Counted from the first letter of the stretch, positions 20,751 to 33,245 are shown. The stretch: DNA of 64,000 bases from Bufo bufo (GCF_905171765.1 NC_053397.1:117920378-117984377); one strand, 5' to 3'. Notes: generated from the sequence alone by a model not told the origin. Numbers and translations: made by a program.

Positions 20751-21060
20751 AGGCCTCTTTCACACGAGCGTGTCCGGATTAGGTCTGGATGCGTCCCGGT
20801 GCATTGCGGCAAACCCACACGAGTAGGTACCCAATTGCAGTCAGTTTTGACTGCGATTGCGTTCCATTGTTCAGTTTTTATCGTGCGGGTGCAATGTGTT
20901 TTGCACGCGCGTGATAAAAAACTTAATGTGGTACCCAGACCCGAACTTCTTCACAGAAGTTCAGGTTTGGGTTCAAGGTTGTGTAGATTGTATTATTTTC
21001 CCTTATAACATGGTTATAAGGGAAAATAATAGCATTCTGAATACAGAATGCTAAGTAAAA
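20751..21060. mobile_element. MITE interrupting the PLE-A 3' end
   Basis: The opening AGGCCTCTTTCACACGAGCG is typical of the CTTTCACACGAGC repeats that recur in this window. The interior holds a hairpin (TATTATTTTCCCTTATAACA / TGGTTATAAGGGAAAATAAT, about 20990-21032). I could not fix a right end. 21060-21420 has no clear feature. Confidence 0.5.
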
Positions 21061-21420
21061 TAGGGCTGGAAAGGTTAAAAAAATTGTACTTTGTCAATTT
21101 ACCCCTCATATCACTCTAGTCAATATCCAGAGAATATTTATTTATTTACATAACATGCAGCCAGCTTTTACTGGCATTGTAATGACTACACCATCCGACC
21201 TACTATGCATAACCATATATACAGCATACCCTCTGTATGTCCTTGATTTTACATTACTTGCCTCTGCTATTGTCACTTCAATAGACTTATATATCCCCAT
21301 CTATTCTATATATGTTATAGCCGCCTATAGCCCCTCTCCGCTTAATCTATCTCTGATAGTAGGTGGGGAACGGCTTACATACATCACACCAGCGTCCTTT
21401 ACATTACAGTGATTGGCTGG

Positions 21421-21469
21421 CCGGAACATGTCATCGGGTGCTATATAGCACCCGATGACGCATGTTCGG
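21421..21469. repeat. Perfect palindrome at the hAT-2 5' side
   Basis: Bases 21431-21458 (TCATCGGGTGCTAT and its exact reverse complement) form a 28-bp perfect palindrome. Looser arms (CGGAACATG / CGCATGTTC) extend it. It may be a sub-terminal site of hAT-2. Confidence 0.85.
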
Positions 21470-21656
21470 CTCATTTGTAGTCAGGGAGAGCTGCACTTCG
21501 GAAGGGACAGAGAGTGTAGGGAGTCTGATCGCAATCAATCCACTAGAAAAACACGTTTCAAAGACCCAAAAGTGCTTTTAAGGACTATTGTGTGTAGTGG
21601 CAGGCTGGCAGTATTTTATAGCTACAGTACAATTTTTTTTTCCAGCAATACTTTTT

Positions 21657-21872
21657 ATATAGAGGGTGTCTGCAGTGACTAAAGACATCTGTCCAATACC
21701 TTCTGTGTGTCAGGGCCAGAGATTGGAAAAATATAACTGAAAAATACTATATTTTTTGCATCATTTTAAATAATTTTCATATAGAGGGTGTCTGCAGTGA
21801 CTAGTGACATCTGTCCAATACTTTCTGTGTGTCAGGGCCAGAGATTGGAGAAATATAACTGAAAACTATTTT
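21657..21872 (+). repeat. Two-copy direct repeat upstream of the hAT-2 gene
   Basis: ATAGAGGGTGTCTGCAGTGA recurs at about 21658 and 21780, each followed by ACATCTGTCCAATAC and GGGCCAGAGATTGGA. The period is about 122 bases. It is the non-coding leader of hAT-2. Confidence 0.85.
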
Positions 21873-21974
21873 CCTTTTTCCATACTTTTCCATACTTTTC
21901 CATATACTGTGCTTGCTGTGAACTGTGACATCTGTGCCACATCTTGTGTGTCAAGCATGCATATAACATTTAAT

Positions 21975-24900
21975 ATGCACAAGGCAAGCAGTAAGGGACG
22001 GGGAAGTGGCCGTGATGCTGAAGGTTCACGCAAAAGCCGTGGCACTGGGTGCGTTGAAACTGTGCCTGCTGCCAGAGCACAAGAAAAACAATCATCCACG
22101 ATACCTAGCTTCATGTCCCAGCTTGCAGGGCGTCGCAGGACATAACTCTTGAAGTCAGACCAGTGCGGATTGCAGCAGATAATGCTTTTAGTCGGTTAAG
22201 CACCACCCTGTCTTCCACCAAGTCCAATCTCAGTAACCAGGAGTCTGGTCAACAGAATGCTCTCCCTGATCCTCCTTCCTTCCACCATGGAGAGTCTGGC
22301 CAAACAAGTGATCACACACTCGGAAATTCCGAGGAGCTCTTTTCATCGCCATTCCTTGATTTGGGCCTCTCACCAAGCACGCTTGAAGAGGGACATGAGA
22401 TCTTGTGCCCTGATTCCCAACCTCTTCAGCATCCACAGTCACAAGAACATGATGGTGGGGAATGGCAATTAGTGTTTAATGAGGTGGATGATGATGAGAC
22501 ACAGTTGCCAATGAGTCAACCACAATTACTGTCTCAATAGGTTGATGAAGAGGATGAGACACAGTTGTCAATCACTGAGGTTGTGGTTAGGTCAACAAAT
22601 CAAGAGGATGATCAGAGTGAGGAAGTAGAAGAGGAGGTGGTGGACGATGAGGTCACTGACCCAACCTGGGAAGGTGGAAAGCCGAGCAAGGACAGCAGTA
22701 CAGAAGGGGAAGGATCTGCAGCACCGCAACAGGCTGGAAGAGGCAGTGGGGTGGGAAAAGGGAGAAAGCGGGCCACACCACACTGGCCCGCAACTGTTTC
22801 ACGGAGCACCCCCTTGCGGAAATCTCCCTTGCCAAGGGGTAGGTGTTAGGCAGTTTTTTGAGGAAAGTGCGGACGACAAAAGAATAGTAGTTTGCAACCT
22901 GTGCCACACAAAAATGAGCTGGGCCGTGAACACTAGCAACCTCACCACCACCAGCATGATCCGCCACATGGCATCCAAGCACCGTAATAAGTGAGACGAA
23001 CGCCTGGGTAGACAATCTGTGTCTGCGAGTCACACCACTGCCTCCTCTTCCCCTATGGTACGTGCTGGCCAATCGCCTGTCGAAGGCGCAGGCAAGGATG
23101 CCTCCTGCCCTGCACCTGGACCTTCGCAAGCACCATCAGCTACCACATCCACTTCCGTGTCCCAGCGCAGCGTCCAAATGTCATTACCCCAGGCATTTCA
23201 ACGCAAGCGCAAATACCCAGCCACCCACCCATAGGCCATAGCACTAAATGTGCACCTTTCAAAATTACTGGCCCTGGAAATGTTGCCATTTAGGCTTGTG
23301 GACACTGAGGCCTTCCGCAGCCTGATGTCGGCGACCGTCCCGCGGTACTCTGTCACCAGCCGCCACTATTTTTCGAGGTGTGCCATGCCCGCCTTACACC
23401 AACATGTGTCCCGAAACGTCACACGTTCCCTGACCAATGCAGTTACTGGGAAGGTCCACTTAACCACGGACATATGGACAAGAGCATTTGGCCAGGGACG
23501 CTACATTTCCCTGACGGCACACTGGGTGAACATTGTGGAGGCCGCAAGCGAGTTGTACCCTGGGATGGCAAAGGTGCTACCGACCCCGAGGATTGCGGCC
23601 CTAATTCCATCAGGGTTTCCGTCAGCATCTACGTTAGTGACTCCAACCCTTACTTCTCCTCCTCCGCCTCCTCCTCCACTTCCACCTCCGAATTATTCGC
23701 GTGCAGCACCAGTCAGCCATCAGTCGGTAGCTGGAAGCAGTGTAGCACTGCAGTGGGGAATCGTCAACAGGCTGTGCTGAAGCCGATATGCTTAGGGGAC
23801 AAACAGCACACCGCCGCAGAGCTGTTGCAGGGGATAAGAGACCAGACTGAGCTGTGGCTCTCGCCACTCCACCTGGAACCAGGCATGGTTGTGTGTGATA
23901 ATGGCTGTAACTTGGTGGCGGCTTTGGAGCTTGGCAAGCTCAGACACATCCCATGCCTAGCCCACGTCTTAAACTTAGTGGTTTAGCGGTTTCTCAAAAC
24001 CTACGCCAATTTGTCTGATCTACTGGTGAAGGTGCGCCGCATGTGTGCAAATTACCACAAGTCATCAACAGCTTCAGCCGGTCTGTCAACGCTGCAGTAG
24101 CGCTTGAAATTGCCAGCTCACCAGCTGTTGCGCGACGTGAGCACGCGTTGGAACTCCACGCTCCACATGTTGGCCAGGCTTTGTGATCAGCAGAGGGCAG
24201 TAGTGGAATACCAGCTGCAACATGGTCGTCGTCTTTACAGTCAGCTTTCGCTAATCCGAAGCGCGAAGTGGGCATGGATGTCTGACCTCTGTGACGTTTT
24301 AAGAAACTTTGAGGAATCAACACAGATGGTGAGCGGCGATAACGCTATTATCAGCGTAACCATCCCACTTCTGTGTCTGCTCAAATGCTCGCTGCTCACA
24401 ATTAAGGATGACGCTTTGCATGTGGAAGAGGTGGAAATGCGGTAAGACATTACACAAGATGATAGCCAGACCACCCTCCGTCTGTCTTCTCAGCGCAAAT
24501 TGGACGATGAAGAGGAGGAGAAGGAAAAGACGGTTGTTTCTGCTACAGAGGGTAGTACCCATGGAAGTTTAATTCCATCTGTTCAGCGTGGGTGGGCAGA
24601 AGAGGAGGAAGAGGATGAGGAGATTGAGAGGGATCCTCCTGATGACGACAGCAAAGTTTTGCCTGTTGATACTCTGGCACACATGGCTGGCTTCATGTTA
24701 GGCTGCCTTTCCCGTGATCCGCGCGTTATAAGCATTTTAGACAACACGGATTACTAGGTGTTCCCCCTTCTCAACCTCTGCTACAAAGAGAACTTCTCAT
24801 CTCTCATTCCTGTGGTGGAGAAGACGAGAAAAACGGTGCAATACCAGAAGGTCCTTGTTGAAAAATTGCTCCCAAAATTTCCATCTGACAACGCTCCGTA

Positions 24901-25335
24901 CTTCCTTGGGCAACCGAGGAGGGAAGACAAGGGGAACACACAGCAGTTCCAACAGAGGCAGGGCAACACTCTCCAAGGCCTGAGACAGTTTCATGACACC
25001 CCGTCAGCACCCTCACCCTGTTGCACGGTCTACTGTCACAAGGAGGGACAAATTTTGGAAGATGGTGAAGGAGTACATAGCAGACTTTGTCAGCGTCCTC
25101 AATGATCCCTTAGTGCCTTACAACTACTGGGTGTCCAAGCTGGACATGTGGCACGAACTGGCGCTCTACGCCTTGGAGGTGCTGGCCTGCCATGCCACCA
25201 GCGTTTTGTCTGAGCGGATATTTAGTGCTGCTGGTGGCATTATAACAGATAAACGTATCCGCCTGACAACTGAAAATGCTGACAGGTTGACTCTTATAAA
25301 AATGAAAAGGCCTGGATTGACCATGACTTCTTGAC
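21975..25335 (+). pseudogene. hAT-2: BED-finger hAT transposase, decayed
   Basis: The start MHKASSKGRGSGRD (ATG 21975) matches the start of the intact hAT-1 protein. Pieces in order: acidic linker, BED finger (VVCNLCHTKMSWAVNTSNLT...MIRHMASKH, about 22880-22990), RNase-H-like core (TGKVHLTTDIWTRAFGQGRY, MVVCDNGCNLVAALELGKLR, LRDVSTRWNSTLHMLARLCD), a Glu-rich insert, and the hAT dimerisation end (PYNYWVSKLDMWHELALYAL, SVLSERIFSAAGGIITDKRI). Several stops (about 22142, 22539, 23984, 24444, 24756) and shifts break it. It lies on the + strand and is followed by a minisatellite. Confidence 0.9.
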
Positions 25336-25554
25336 TCCACCAGAGGAAAGCTGATGAACATAAAGGCACTTTAAATGTGTTGTTTATAATGTACTGAATA
25401 CACTGTATTCCCATGCATCCCTTCCACCACAAACAAGAGTATATGGTTGAATCTTCCTTTTTTCATCCTCCTTCTCCTCTTCCATCATATCAACATGCTT
25501 ATTCGTCGCATATAATGCCCTCGCATATATGCCCTTTGCATATATTATTTTACA

Positions 25555-25925
25555 GGGTCCGCTCACCTGCAGGCCCTCGCATATAATCTTTTAGAGGGTC
25601 AGCGCAGCTGCAGGCCCTCGCATATAATTTTTTAGAGTGTCAGCTCACCAGTAGGCCTTCACCTACAATCTTTTACAGGGTCAGCTCAGCTGTAGGCACT
25701 CGCATATAATTTTTTAGATTGTCAGCTCACCAGCAGGCCCTCACCTACAATCTTTTACAGGGTCAGCTCACCTGCAGGCCCCCGCATATAATGTTTTACA
25801 GAGTCAGCTTACCAGCAGGCCTGCACCTAAAATCTTTTACAGGGTCAGCTCACCTGCAGGCCCTCGCATATAATTTTTTAGAGGGTTTAGCACACCAGCA
25901 GGCCATCAATCATAATTTTTCAAGG
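25555..25925 (+). repeat. 41-bp minisatellite after hAT-2
   Basis: About nine units built on GGTCAGCTCACCTGCAGGCC + CTCGCATATAATCTTTTACA, alternating between two variants (CTCGCATATAAT and CTCACCTACAAT). It begins about 220 bases after the hAT-2 stop. Confidence 0.88.
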
Positions 25926-25939
25926 GTGTATGATGCTCT

Positions 25940-26590
25940 CCTTTATGCGTAATAAAGGGTGTATTGGAGTGCCTGTTCCTTGTAATTTTTGGCAGCCCTT
26001 TAACCTGTGCACAGTGCATAGGCTTTATGAGTGTAGGAGTCCCACTACCTGAACAATTGTACCACAATGGGAATGAGGCCCTTCTTTATGTCATATACAG
26101 GTTGTATCGGAGTGCCTCTTCCTTGTAATTTTTGGCACTTTATATACAAGTAAATATACAGGAAAGAATGTTTCCTAACAATTTTTCCTCTAAATTCAAA
26201 TTTATCTTCGGTTTTGTGCTTATTATTGTCAGTCTGTAGAAGTGGCGTACTAGTAGTCGGACAATATCGTTCCCAGCAGCGACCTGGAAGTCCAAGATGC
26301 ATTCAGACTACCTCCCTATGCTGTTCCCGAACCATTTTGGTGGTGTTTCAATCAATTTCTGACCTTTTTCTATCAACCAGACACCCTCCCCTCTTCAGGG
26401 CAGGGGGTGCCTGGTTTAATGCTCCGGCCAAATGTGCCCGGGGTAGACTGCCCGGTATGCAGGAGCTTACTTGTCTGGAAAGATGTAGTGGTGTGCAGGG
26501 GTTCTGGGAGGCAGCGGTAGCAGGCAGGCAGCACAGAGTGGTGGGGGGAAAATCCCATACTCAGCAGTGTGGCAATTTTTAATCAAGCCA
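25940..26590. repeat. Spacer between hAT-2 and hAT-3
   Basis: A block TGGAGTGCCTGTTCCTTGTA at about 25970 recurs as CGGAGTGCCTCTTCCTTGTA near 26110, each followed by ATTTTTGGCA. It may mark the junction of the two hAT copies. I see no gene in the rest. Confidence 0.4.
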
Positions 26591-26599
26591 CCGGAGGAC

Positions 26600-28348
26600 G
26601 TCAGCATGGCCATTTGTAGAATATGTGGGCAGAAGGTGAAGCATGGCCAATGTTGGCACCATGGCCCTGTGTCAACACATATAGCGTCACCATAAAGTCG
26701 CTCGGGAAACCTGTGATGCTAATGTAGTGGTACAGCCTGAGGCAGCAACGGCTGCATCACCCAGTGGCCTGCACCCCTTTTCCTGCATTAAAGGCTCCAC
26801 CACCTCAGAAGAAGGGAGCTTTGTTTCCTTCCTATCATCTACTGGTCCTGATACTCCTGCTCATCATACTCCTATTCACTCATTTTGTCAGCAATCGATC
26901 ACAGAGGCGATTGCAAAAAGACAACAGTATGTGCACCCATGCAATGGTGCAGAAGCTGAACATGCTCCTGGCCAAGTTGCTGGTGTTACAGTGATAAGCT
27001 AGTCCTTGAGCCTGTCGGTGTCTGCTAAAGTTCACTGCAGTGCGAACGTGTGGAGCTGTAACTATGGTCAAGGACACTATATGTCCTTTAAGGCCCACTG
27101 GGTAAATGTGGTTCCTGCCCATCCACACCAGCAACTTGGCCAGGTGATGGCACTGCAGCCTCCTCGTTCTCAAGCTATGGGTCCTGCGCTAATGTCCTCT
27201 GCTGCCTCCTCATTCTCCACCTTGTCCTCAGCCTCCACTGCAGGCAAAATTCAAAGTACTCCTCCAGCATACCACATGTGCAGGGCAAACAGAGTCACAC
27301 AGGAAAGGAACTGCTCCGTGTCCTCCAATAAGAAATCTAATCCTGGCTGTCTCCTCGCCAACTGAAAATCAAAACCATGGTCACCACAACAGAAAGAACA
27401 TCATGTTGGCGCTGAATAAATGAGGGCTAAACCATGCACCCTGCATGGTGCACGTGATTCATCTGATTGTAAAGAAGTTCCTGAAGTCTTCCACCTATCT
27501 GCAACACATCCTGAAAATGGCCAGGAAACTGACACTTCAGCCACTCTTGGTCTGCAAAGCACAACCTCCTTGAGCTGCAAAGGTAGAACGGCGTTCCCCA
27601 ACTTCGCTTGATATGTGAAGTTTCCATCCGTTGGAACTCCACCCTCCACATTTTGGATCGACTATATGAGCAGTGGAAGGCCATAAACAATTTCTTGGTG
27701 ATGCAGGCGGACAGGAGCACTCCCCTGTGTAACTTTGATGTTAGCCAGTGGCAGCTCATGCTTGACACCTGCGGTTTGCTCAGGCCCTTTGAGGAGGCCA
27801 CTTTATTTGTCAGTCGCCAGGACTACAGGATGACCAACATCATTCCACTGCCTCATGTCCTGGAACAGATGCTGCTAAACTTGGCTGGCCAGAGGGCAGG
27901 AGACGTGGTGCCTACATCTCACGGCCACATGAACACTATAGGGGCTGAACTGGAGAAGGGTGAGGACATTCATGCGCAAGCAATGTATACAGAAAAGGGT
28001 GTTTTTTCTGCACACGTGACAGGAAAGGAGGAGCAGGAGGAGTTAGAGGGCGATGAGGTAGACCAGGCAGATGTCCCTGACACACCGTGGCAGTCTGCAG
28101 TGGAAATGGAGGCAGGGAGTGCCTCCGAGTCCCTTGCGCAAATGGCAAGATGCATGCTGAGTTGCTTGCATAATGATAGTCGTATTATAACCATTCAACA
28201 GAGGGATGACTACTGGCTCTCAACCATGTTAGACCCTTGCAAAATGGGAGTCTTTTTTACACCCGCTGAGAGGGAGGATAAACTGAACTACTATCAAAAC
28301 ATCCTACCGTATGTAGTCAGATGGCCGCTGACTTGGCCACTGTGTTGA
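26600..28348 (+). pseudogene. hAT-3: second decayed BED-finger hAT transposase
   Basis: A BED-finger remnant (ICRICGQKVKHGQCWHH, about 26610) is followed after breaks by the core strand (KVHCSANVWSCNYGQGHYMS, about 27030). A long frame (27608-28348) reads CEVSIRWNSTLHILDRLYEQ, LLRPFEEATLFVSRQD, an acidic insert, and LAQMARCMLSCLHNDSRII. The hAT C-terminal dimerisation block is missing; the frame passes directly into the 52-bp minisatellite. The family is related to, but clearly different from, hAT-1 and hAT-2. Confidence 0.82.
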
Positions 28349-28990
28349 CTCCCCATGCTGTTGCCACTTCCCTACTCTGTTACTGGGCCACTGTGTTGAC
28401 TCCTCATGCTGTTGCCACCTCACCAGTCTGTGACTGGGCCACTGTGTTGACTCCTCATGCTGTTACCACCCTCACCACTCTGTGACTGGGCCACTGTGTT
28501 GACTCATTGTGCTGGTGCCACCTTATGACTCTGTGACTGGGCTTCTGTGTTGACTCATTATGCTGTTGTCACCTCACCACTCTGTGACCGGGCCACTGTG
28601 TTGACTCATTATGCTGTTGCCACCTTACCACTCTGTGACTGGGCCACTGTGTTGACTCCTCATGCTGTTGCCCCCTCTCCACTCTGTGACTGGGCCACTG
28701 TGTTGACTCCTTATGCTGTTGTCACCCTCACCATTCTGTTACTGGGCCATTGTGTTGACTCCTCAGGCTCTTGCCACCTCAACACTCTGTGACTGGGCCA
28801 CTGTGTTGACTCCTCATGCTGTTGCCATCCTCACCATTCTGTGACTGGGCCACTGTGTTGACTCCTCATGATATTGCCACCCTCACCACTCTGTGACTGG
28901 GCCATTCTGTTGACTCCTCATGCTGTTGCCACCCTCACCACTCTGTCACTGGGCCACAGTGTTGACTCCTCATGCTGTTGCCTCCTCACC
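28335..28990 (+). repeat. 52-bp minisatellite after hAT-3
   Basis: About 12 units of 52 bases, near ACTGTGTTGACTCCTCATGC + TGTTGCCACCCTCACCACTC + TGTGACTGGGCC. It overlaps the last codons of the hAT-3 frame, so the array probably arose at or near the gene's 3' end. Confidence 0.92.
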
Positions 28991-29540
28991 AGTCTATGAT
29001 TTGGTCACTATTGTCCCTGTTTGGCCATTTTGAGATCACAATTTATTTTACCCTTTTTCTGATCTGTCAGAAGGATGGAAAAATTAGAAACACAACTGAT
29101 CCTGTCTTTGGAGATATGTAAGGCCTGTATTACATGGTCCTTATTTTGTAGCAGGATATGCTCATGATTTGGAAGCCAAAAGCAGGAGTGGGTACAAAAC
29201 ACAGAAGACAGGCAAACTTTACAATCACGTGTCATCTCTGTTTTTGGCCTTAGCAATACTGATGGATTACTGAGCAAATGCTGACCGTGTGAAGGGGGAT
29301 GCTCAAAAGACAGGATCTGGTTTTTTTGGGTCGTTCTTATGACAGATGAGAAGAAGGGCAAAATAAACGTCAATATAAACTTGCTGCTGACACCATCTCT
29401 GTCAAGGGGGCACTACTTATTTCAGTGTGTAAAAATCTATGTGAAATCAGCTGACAGTATAAAAGGAGTGCACTCTTTCACTCTATAGTACAATCTTGGG
29501 CCACTGCACGGTTCTTTATACCTGATGCTAACACTGACCT
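28991..29540. other. No recognisable feature
   Basis: A minus-strand open stretch of 121 codons (29008-29373) shows no motif and is probably chance. I see no repeat structure here. Confidence 0.5.
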
Positions 29541-29863
29541 ATAAGGTTGAGTTCACACTTGAGTTATTTGGTCAATTTTGTCCCCATAACTGACTAAATA
29601 AGAGAAGTATGAAGTGCTTCAAAGAGTGATGCCTGTCATCTGCGTGTCATACTGACTCACAGTGCTGTTTCACTAGCACAGCGGACTCCCTATGCATGTT
29701 TCAGCAATGCACAGTGTTCTACACTAATATACAGGCTCTCAGAAGCCAGGAAATAGCTGTTTTTAAATGTGATTCATCCCGAAAAAATTGGATCGAATCA
29801 AATCTTTTTGGGAAATTCGCAGAATCGTCCGAAACGAATTTTAGAGAAATTCGCTCATCTCTA
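29541..29863. mobile_element. Two MITE remnants
   Basis: AAGGTTGAGTTCACACTTGA at 29543 repeats the opening seen at about 15730. At 29840-29863 the sequence ends GAAATTCGCTCATCTCTA, the reverse complement of TAGAGATGAGCGAA, the same type of hAT terminus as hAT-1. Its left end is not found. Confidence 0.55.
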
Positions 29864-29928
29864 CCCTTTACATTTGATTAGTTAGAAACATACAAAGAAC
29901 AAAAAAATTACTCGGACAATGCCTTTAA

Positions 29929-30572
29929 CCGCTTCTGGACCCTGCCATTTTTCACCTTAAAGACAGGGCCATTTTTTTTAAAATCTGACATGTGTCACTT
30001 TATGTGGTGATAACTTTAAAACGCTTTTACTTTTCGTCACATATTGTACTTCATGACAGTGGTAAATTTGAGTCAAAACATTTCATCTTTAGTACCAAGT
30101 TACTAAAAAAAATTGAAATTAGCCATTTTCAAAATTTCTATTTCTCTGCTGTTAAAACAGATAGTGATACCTCCTAAAATAGTAATTAATTTACATTTCC
30201 CATATGTCTACTTCATGTTTGAATCATTTTGTAAATGACATTTTCTTTTTTTGGGAAGTTAGAAGGCTTAGAGGTTTAGAAGCAAAGAAAATTTCCAAAA
30301 CCCACTTTTTGAGGACCAGTTCAGGTCTGAAGCAACTTTGTGAGGCTTACATAATAGAAACCACCCATAAATGGCCCAATTTTAGAAACTAAACCCCTCA
30401 AGGTACTCAAAACAGATTTTACAAACTTTCTTAACCCTTTAGGTGTTCCACAAGAATTAAAGGAAAATGTAGATGAGATTTCAGAATTTCACTTATTTGG
30501 CAGATTTTCCATTTTAATCCATTTTTTCCAGTAGCAAAGCAAGGGTTAACAGCCAAACAAAACTCAATATTT
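29929..30572 (+). mobile_element. TTAA-type non-autonomous element, left part (copy 1)
   Basis: TTAA (29925-29928) precedes CCGCTTCTGGACCCTGCC. The sequence then follows the complete copy at 36877-39583 up to AAAACTCAATATTT (30559-30572), where PLE-B is inserted. It resumes at 42894 after the 14-bp duplication. Confidence 0.85.
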
Positions 30573-31124
30573 AAAAAGCAAAACTGGGCACTCACTGACA
30601 ATGGAGGAAGATTAAGAGCAAATTTATTAATACCAAACAAATGACATAAATTACAAATAAAATTGGTACAATCGATAGCAGTAATACTGTACACCTCAGG
30701 GGGGTCACTAAAGTGCAAAAATCATATAGCAGCAAATGATACTCCCAAAAAAAATGATAAAGTCAATAAATCGATAAATAAGAATAAAATTGATTACTCC
30801 TTGGCAAAGTAAATCAACAGAAGAACATTAGGGACCAAAAGTTAGTTGCATCAGAAACTTATATCTTGGTACATACGAATATTCTGAGTATTTGAATCCT
30901 TTCTAAAGTTCTTATAGGTTATCTTCAACATTCAAGACTATTTGTGTGAATAAATAATTTCGTATAATTGAGAAAAGTTCGCACAAGTTTGCGGCGTCTC
31001 GCTACTCTGAACATACAAATGGCGTCCTAGTCTTCAAAATATTTCTTGATAAATAAATTCCTTTCGCTGGTTAAATTCTCATGTATTATCAAAGAAACTC
31101 TTGAGTAATATGATATGCGATATA

Positions 31125-32150
31125 CACTCACCTAAAGAATTATTAGGAACACCATACTAATACGGTGTTGGACCCCCTTTTGCCTTCAGAACTGCCTTGA
31201 TTCTATGTGGCATTGATTTTAACAAGGTGCTGATAGCATTCTTAAGAAATGTTGGCCCATATTGATAGGATAGCATCTTGCAGTTGATGGAGATTTGAGG
31301 GATGCACATCCAGGGCTCCCGTTCCACCACATCCCAAAGATGCTCTATTGGGTTGAGATCTGGTGACTCTGGGGGCCATTTTAGTACAGTGAACTCATTG
31401 TCATGTTCAAGAAACCAATTTGAAATGATTCGAGCTTCGTGACATGGTGCATTATCCTGCTGGAAGTAGCCATCAGAGGATGGATACATGTTCTCATTCT
31501 GTTTATGCCAAATTCGGACTCTACCAGTTGAATGTCTCAACAGAAATCGAGACTCATCAGACCAGGCAACATTTTTCCAGTCTTCAACAGTCCAATTTTG
31601 GTGAGCTTGTGCAAATTGTAGCCTCTTTTTCCTATTTGTAGTGGAGATGAGTGGTACCCGGTGGGGTCTTCTGCTGTTGTAGCCCATCCGCCTCAAGGTT
31701 GTGTGTGTTGTGGCTTCACAAATGCTTTGCTGCATACCTCGGTTCTAACGAGTGGTTATTTCAGTCAACGTTGCTCTTCTATCAGCTTGAATCAGTCGGC
31801 CCATTCTCCTCTGACCTCTAGCATCCACAAGGCATTTTTGCCCACAGGACTGCCGCATACTGGATGTTTTTCCCTTTTCACACCATTCTTTGTAAACCCT
31901 AGAAATGGTTGTGCGTGAAAATCCCAGTAACTGAGCAGATTGTGAAATACTCAGACCGGCCCGTCTGGCACCAACAACCATGCCACGCTCAAAATTGCTT
32001 AAATCACCTTTCTTTCCCATTCTGACATTTCAGTCTTGACCAGGACCACATCCCTAAATGCATTGAAGCAACTGCCATGTGATTGGTTGACTAGATAATT
32101 GCATTAATGAGAAATAGAACAGGTGTTCCTAATAATTCTTTAGGTGAGTG
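31125..32150 (-). mobile_element. Tc1/mariner DD36E deletion derivative, copy 2
   Basis: It has the same 29-bp ends as 10475-11524 and TA duplications at 31123-31124 and 32151-32152. The empty site is visible in the other pLTR (GCGATATATATTTGTG, about 41516). Confidence 0.95.
31157..32020 (-). pseudogene. Tc1/mariner transposase copy 2, same internal deletion
   Basis: It starts MGKKGDLSNFERGMVVG at 32020. One stop (31745-31747, after LTEITTR) and a small frameshift near VVEREPWM break it. The catalytic D (WSDESRF), D (YFQQDNA) and E ([12 protein letters not shown]) remain. The join KQNENMYPSSDGYFQQDNA is the same as in copy 1, so the deletion predates both insertions. Confidence 0.88.
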
Positions 32151-32429
32151 TATATTCGTGAGAGATATATTAAAGTGCACTTTGTTTAACTCACGATTTT
32201 GGCGTCCTCGCTACTTCTTTTCCAACGCTTAGCTAGCACCGCACTCTGACCTTGATTCTTCTTCCGGTGCCGGTTCACTTAGGACCGAAGGTTTACTTAC
32301 ACGTAGGTTGATTTATGTTCTGGAAGTAAGGAGGTTCCTTTTCAATAGTGTTAAAATCACAAAGGGTTCTTAGTGAGAGAAACCAGCAATGTTTCAAGAG
32401 TAGATCTTCTTAATCTTTCATGGGGGATG

Positions 32430-32471
32430 CACCAAACGTGTTTCGGGACTACGGTTGCTTCCTCAGTGGTA
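32430..32471 (-). ncRNA. Hammerhead-like motif in the 3' pLTR of PLE-B
   Basis: It has the same layout as 41801-41842: CTGAGGA, GAAA, GTT and stem I ACCA/TGGT are kept. Stem II is broken, because GGGAC has become GCAAC opposite GTCCC. It is probably inactive. Confidence 0.6.
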
Positions 32472-33057
32472 ATTTCCTACCCATACCTCCCTATTTATAG
32501 GGAATTCGGTGATCTTCAAAACATTATGTGCATTCGATTAATCAACAATAGCCCCTCAAAAAATATTATAGTAATTTTAAAATTGGTCAGGAGTACATAC
32601 AGTTGCATAATACAAGGTGTGGTTTCCCAATCCGCAAAAAACGCATCAAACCCCACATGCGGTTCTGGTGCGTTTTTAATGCGTTTCTTGTGGAAACTCA
32701 TAAATCAAGTTCCTTAGACTCTTTCTTTCATTAATAAATAGGTTCTTCATAATAAAATGTACATAAAATCTAAAATATACACAAAATCAGAAAAGCATTT
32801 TAAAATATTTTAGAATAAACTTTGCCAAATTTTCAATAAAAAGTAGTGATCGTATTCCTTAAAAAATATATAAACACAATTACACATGGGGATATTTCAT
32901 TAAAAACAGTAGGAAGTCTTTTGTCTTATTATCTTTTTTCTCATATACAATAATATTGGTGTGATTGAATGAGGGTATTGTGGGTGGGGGCCTATTGTCA
33001 AGAGCAGATTGGCCATAAAAATGATACGATCCGCTGTCGGCAAATGGCACCCACCAT

Positions 33058-33240
33058 CTACAGGAAACCAAAAAGTTTGAATTCTGCATTCAATCCAACA
33101 GGCAGGAAAGTACCGAATTCAAATATTCTCTTTGTCTCCAACCTTGACATCTTCCCTATATGGTCTCCTCCCCTCCAATCCCTATGTATTTTGTAAATTG
33201 CTGCGAATTTCAGTCCAGATGGATCCTGACTGTGTGCCAA
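33058..33240 (-). pseudogene. GIY-YIG endonuclease C-terminal part of PLE-B
   Basis: The segment HSQDPSGLKFAAIYKIHRDW, RGGDHIGKMSRLETKRIFEF, GTFLPVGLNAEFKLFGFL is the conserved end of PLE GIY-YIG nucleases, with the Arg/Glu-rich helix and the GLN end. It is separated from the N-terminal nuclease half by the palindromic element at 33246-34009. Confidence 0.88.
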
Positions 33241-33245
33241 CTTAA

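Larger units (their letters stand above)
30573..33057 (-). repeat. 3' pLTR of PLE-B
   Basis: It matches 40970-42345 over nearly its whole length, except for the Tc1/mariner insertion at 31125-32150. Part of 32990-33057 is 3' untranslated sequence present only here. It contains the hammerhead-like motif at 32430-32471. Confidence 0.88.

Noticed and set aside
25555..25925. Regular repeats resembling a CRISPR array
   Set aside because: The whole unit repeats, with no unique spacers, and the setting is a vertebrate hAT minisatellite.
28335..28990. Repeat array with open frame reading LTHYAVVTSPLCD
   Set aside because: This is a 52-bp minisatellite; the open frame is a by-product of repetition.
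29008..29373. 121-codon minus-strand open frame
   Set aside because: No motif, no coding composition and no neighbours to support it.
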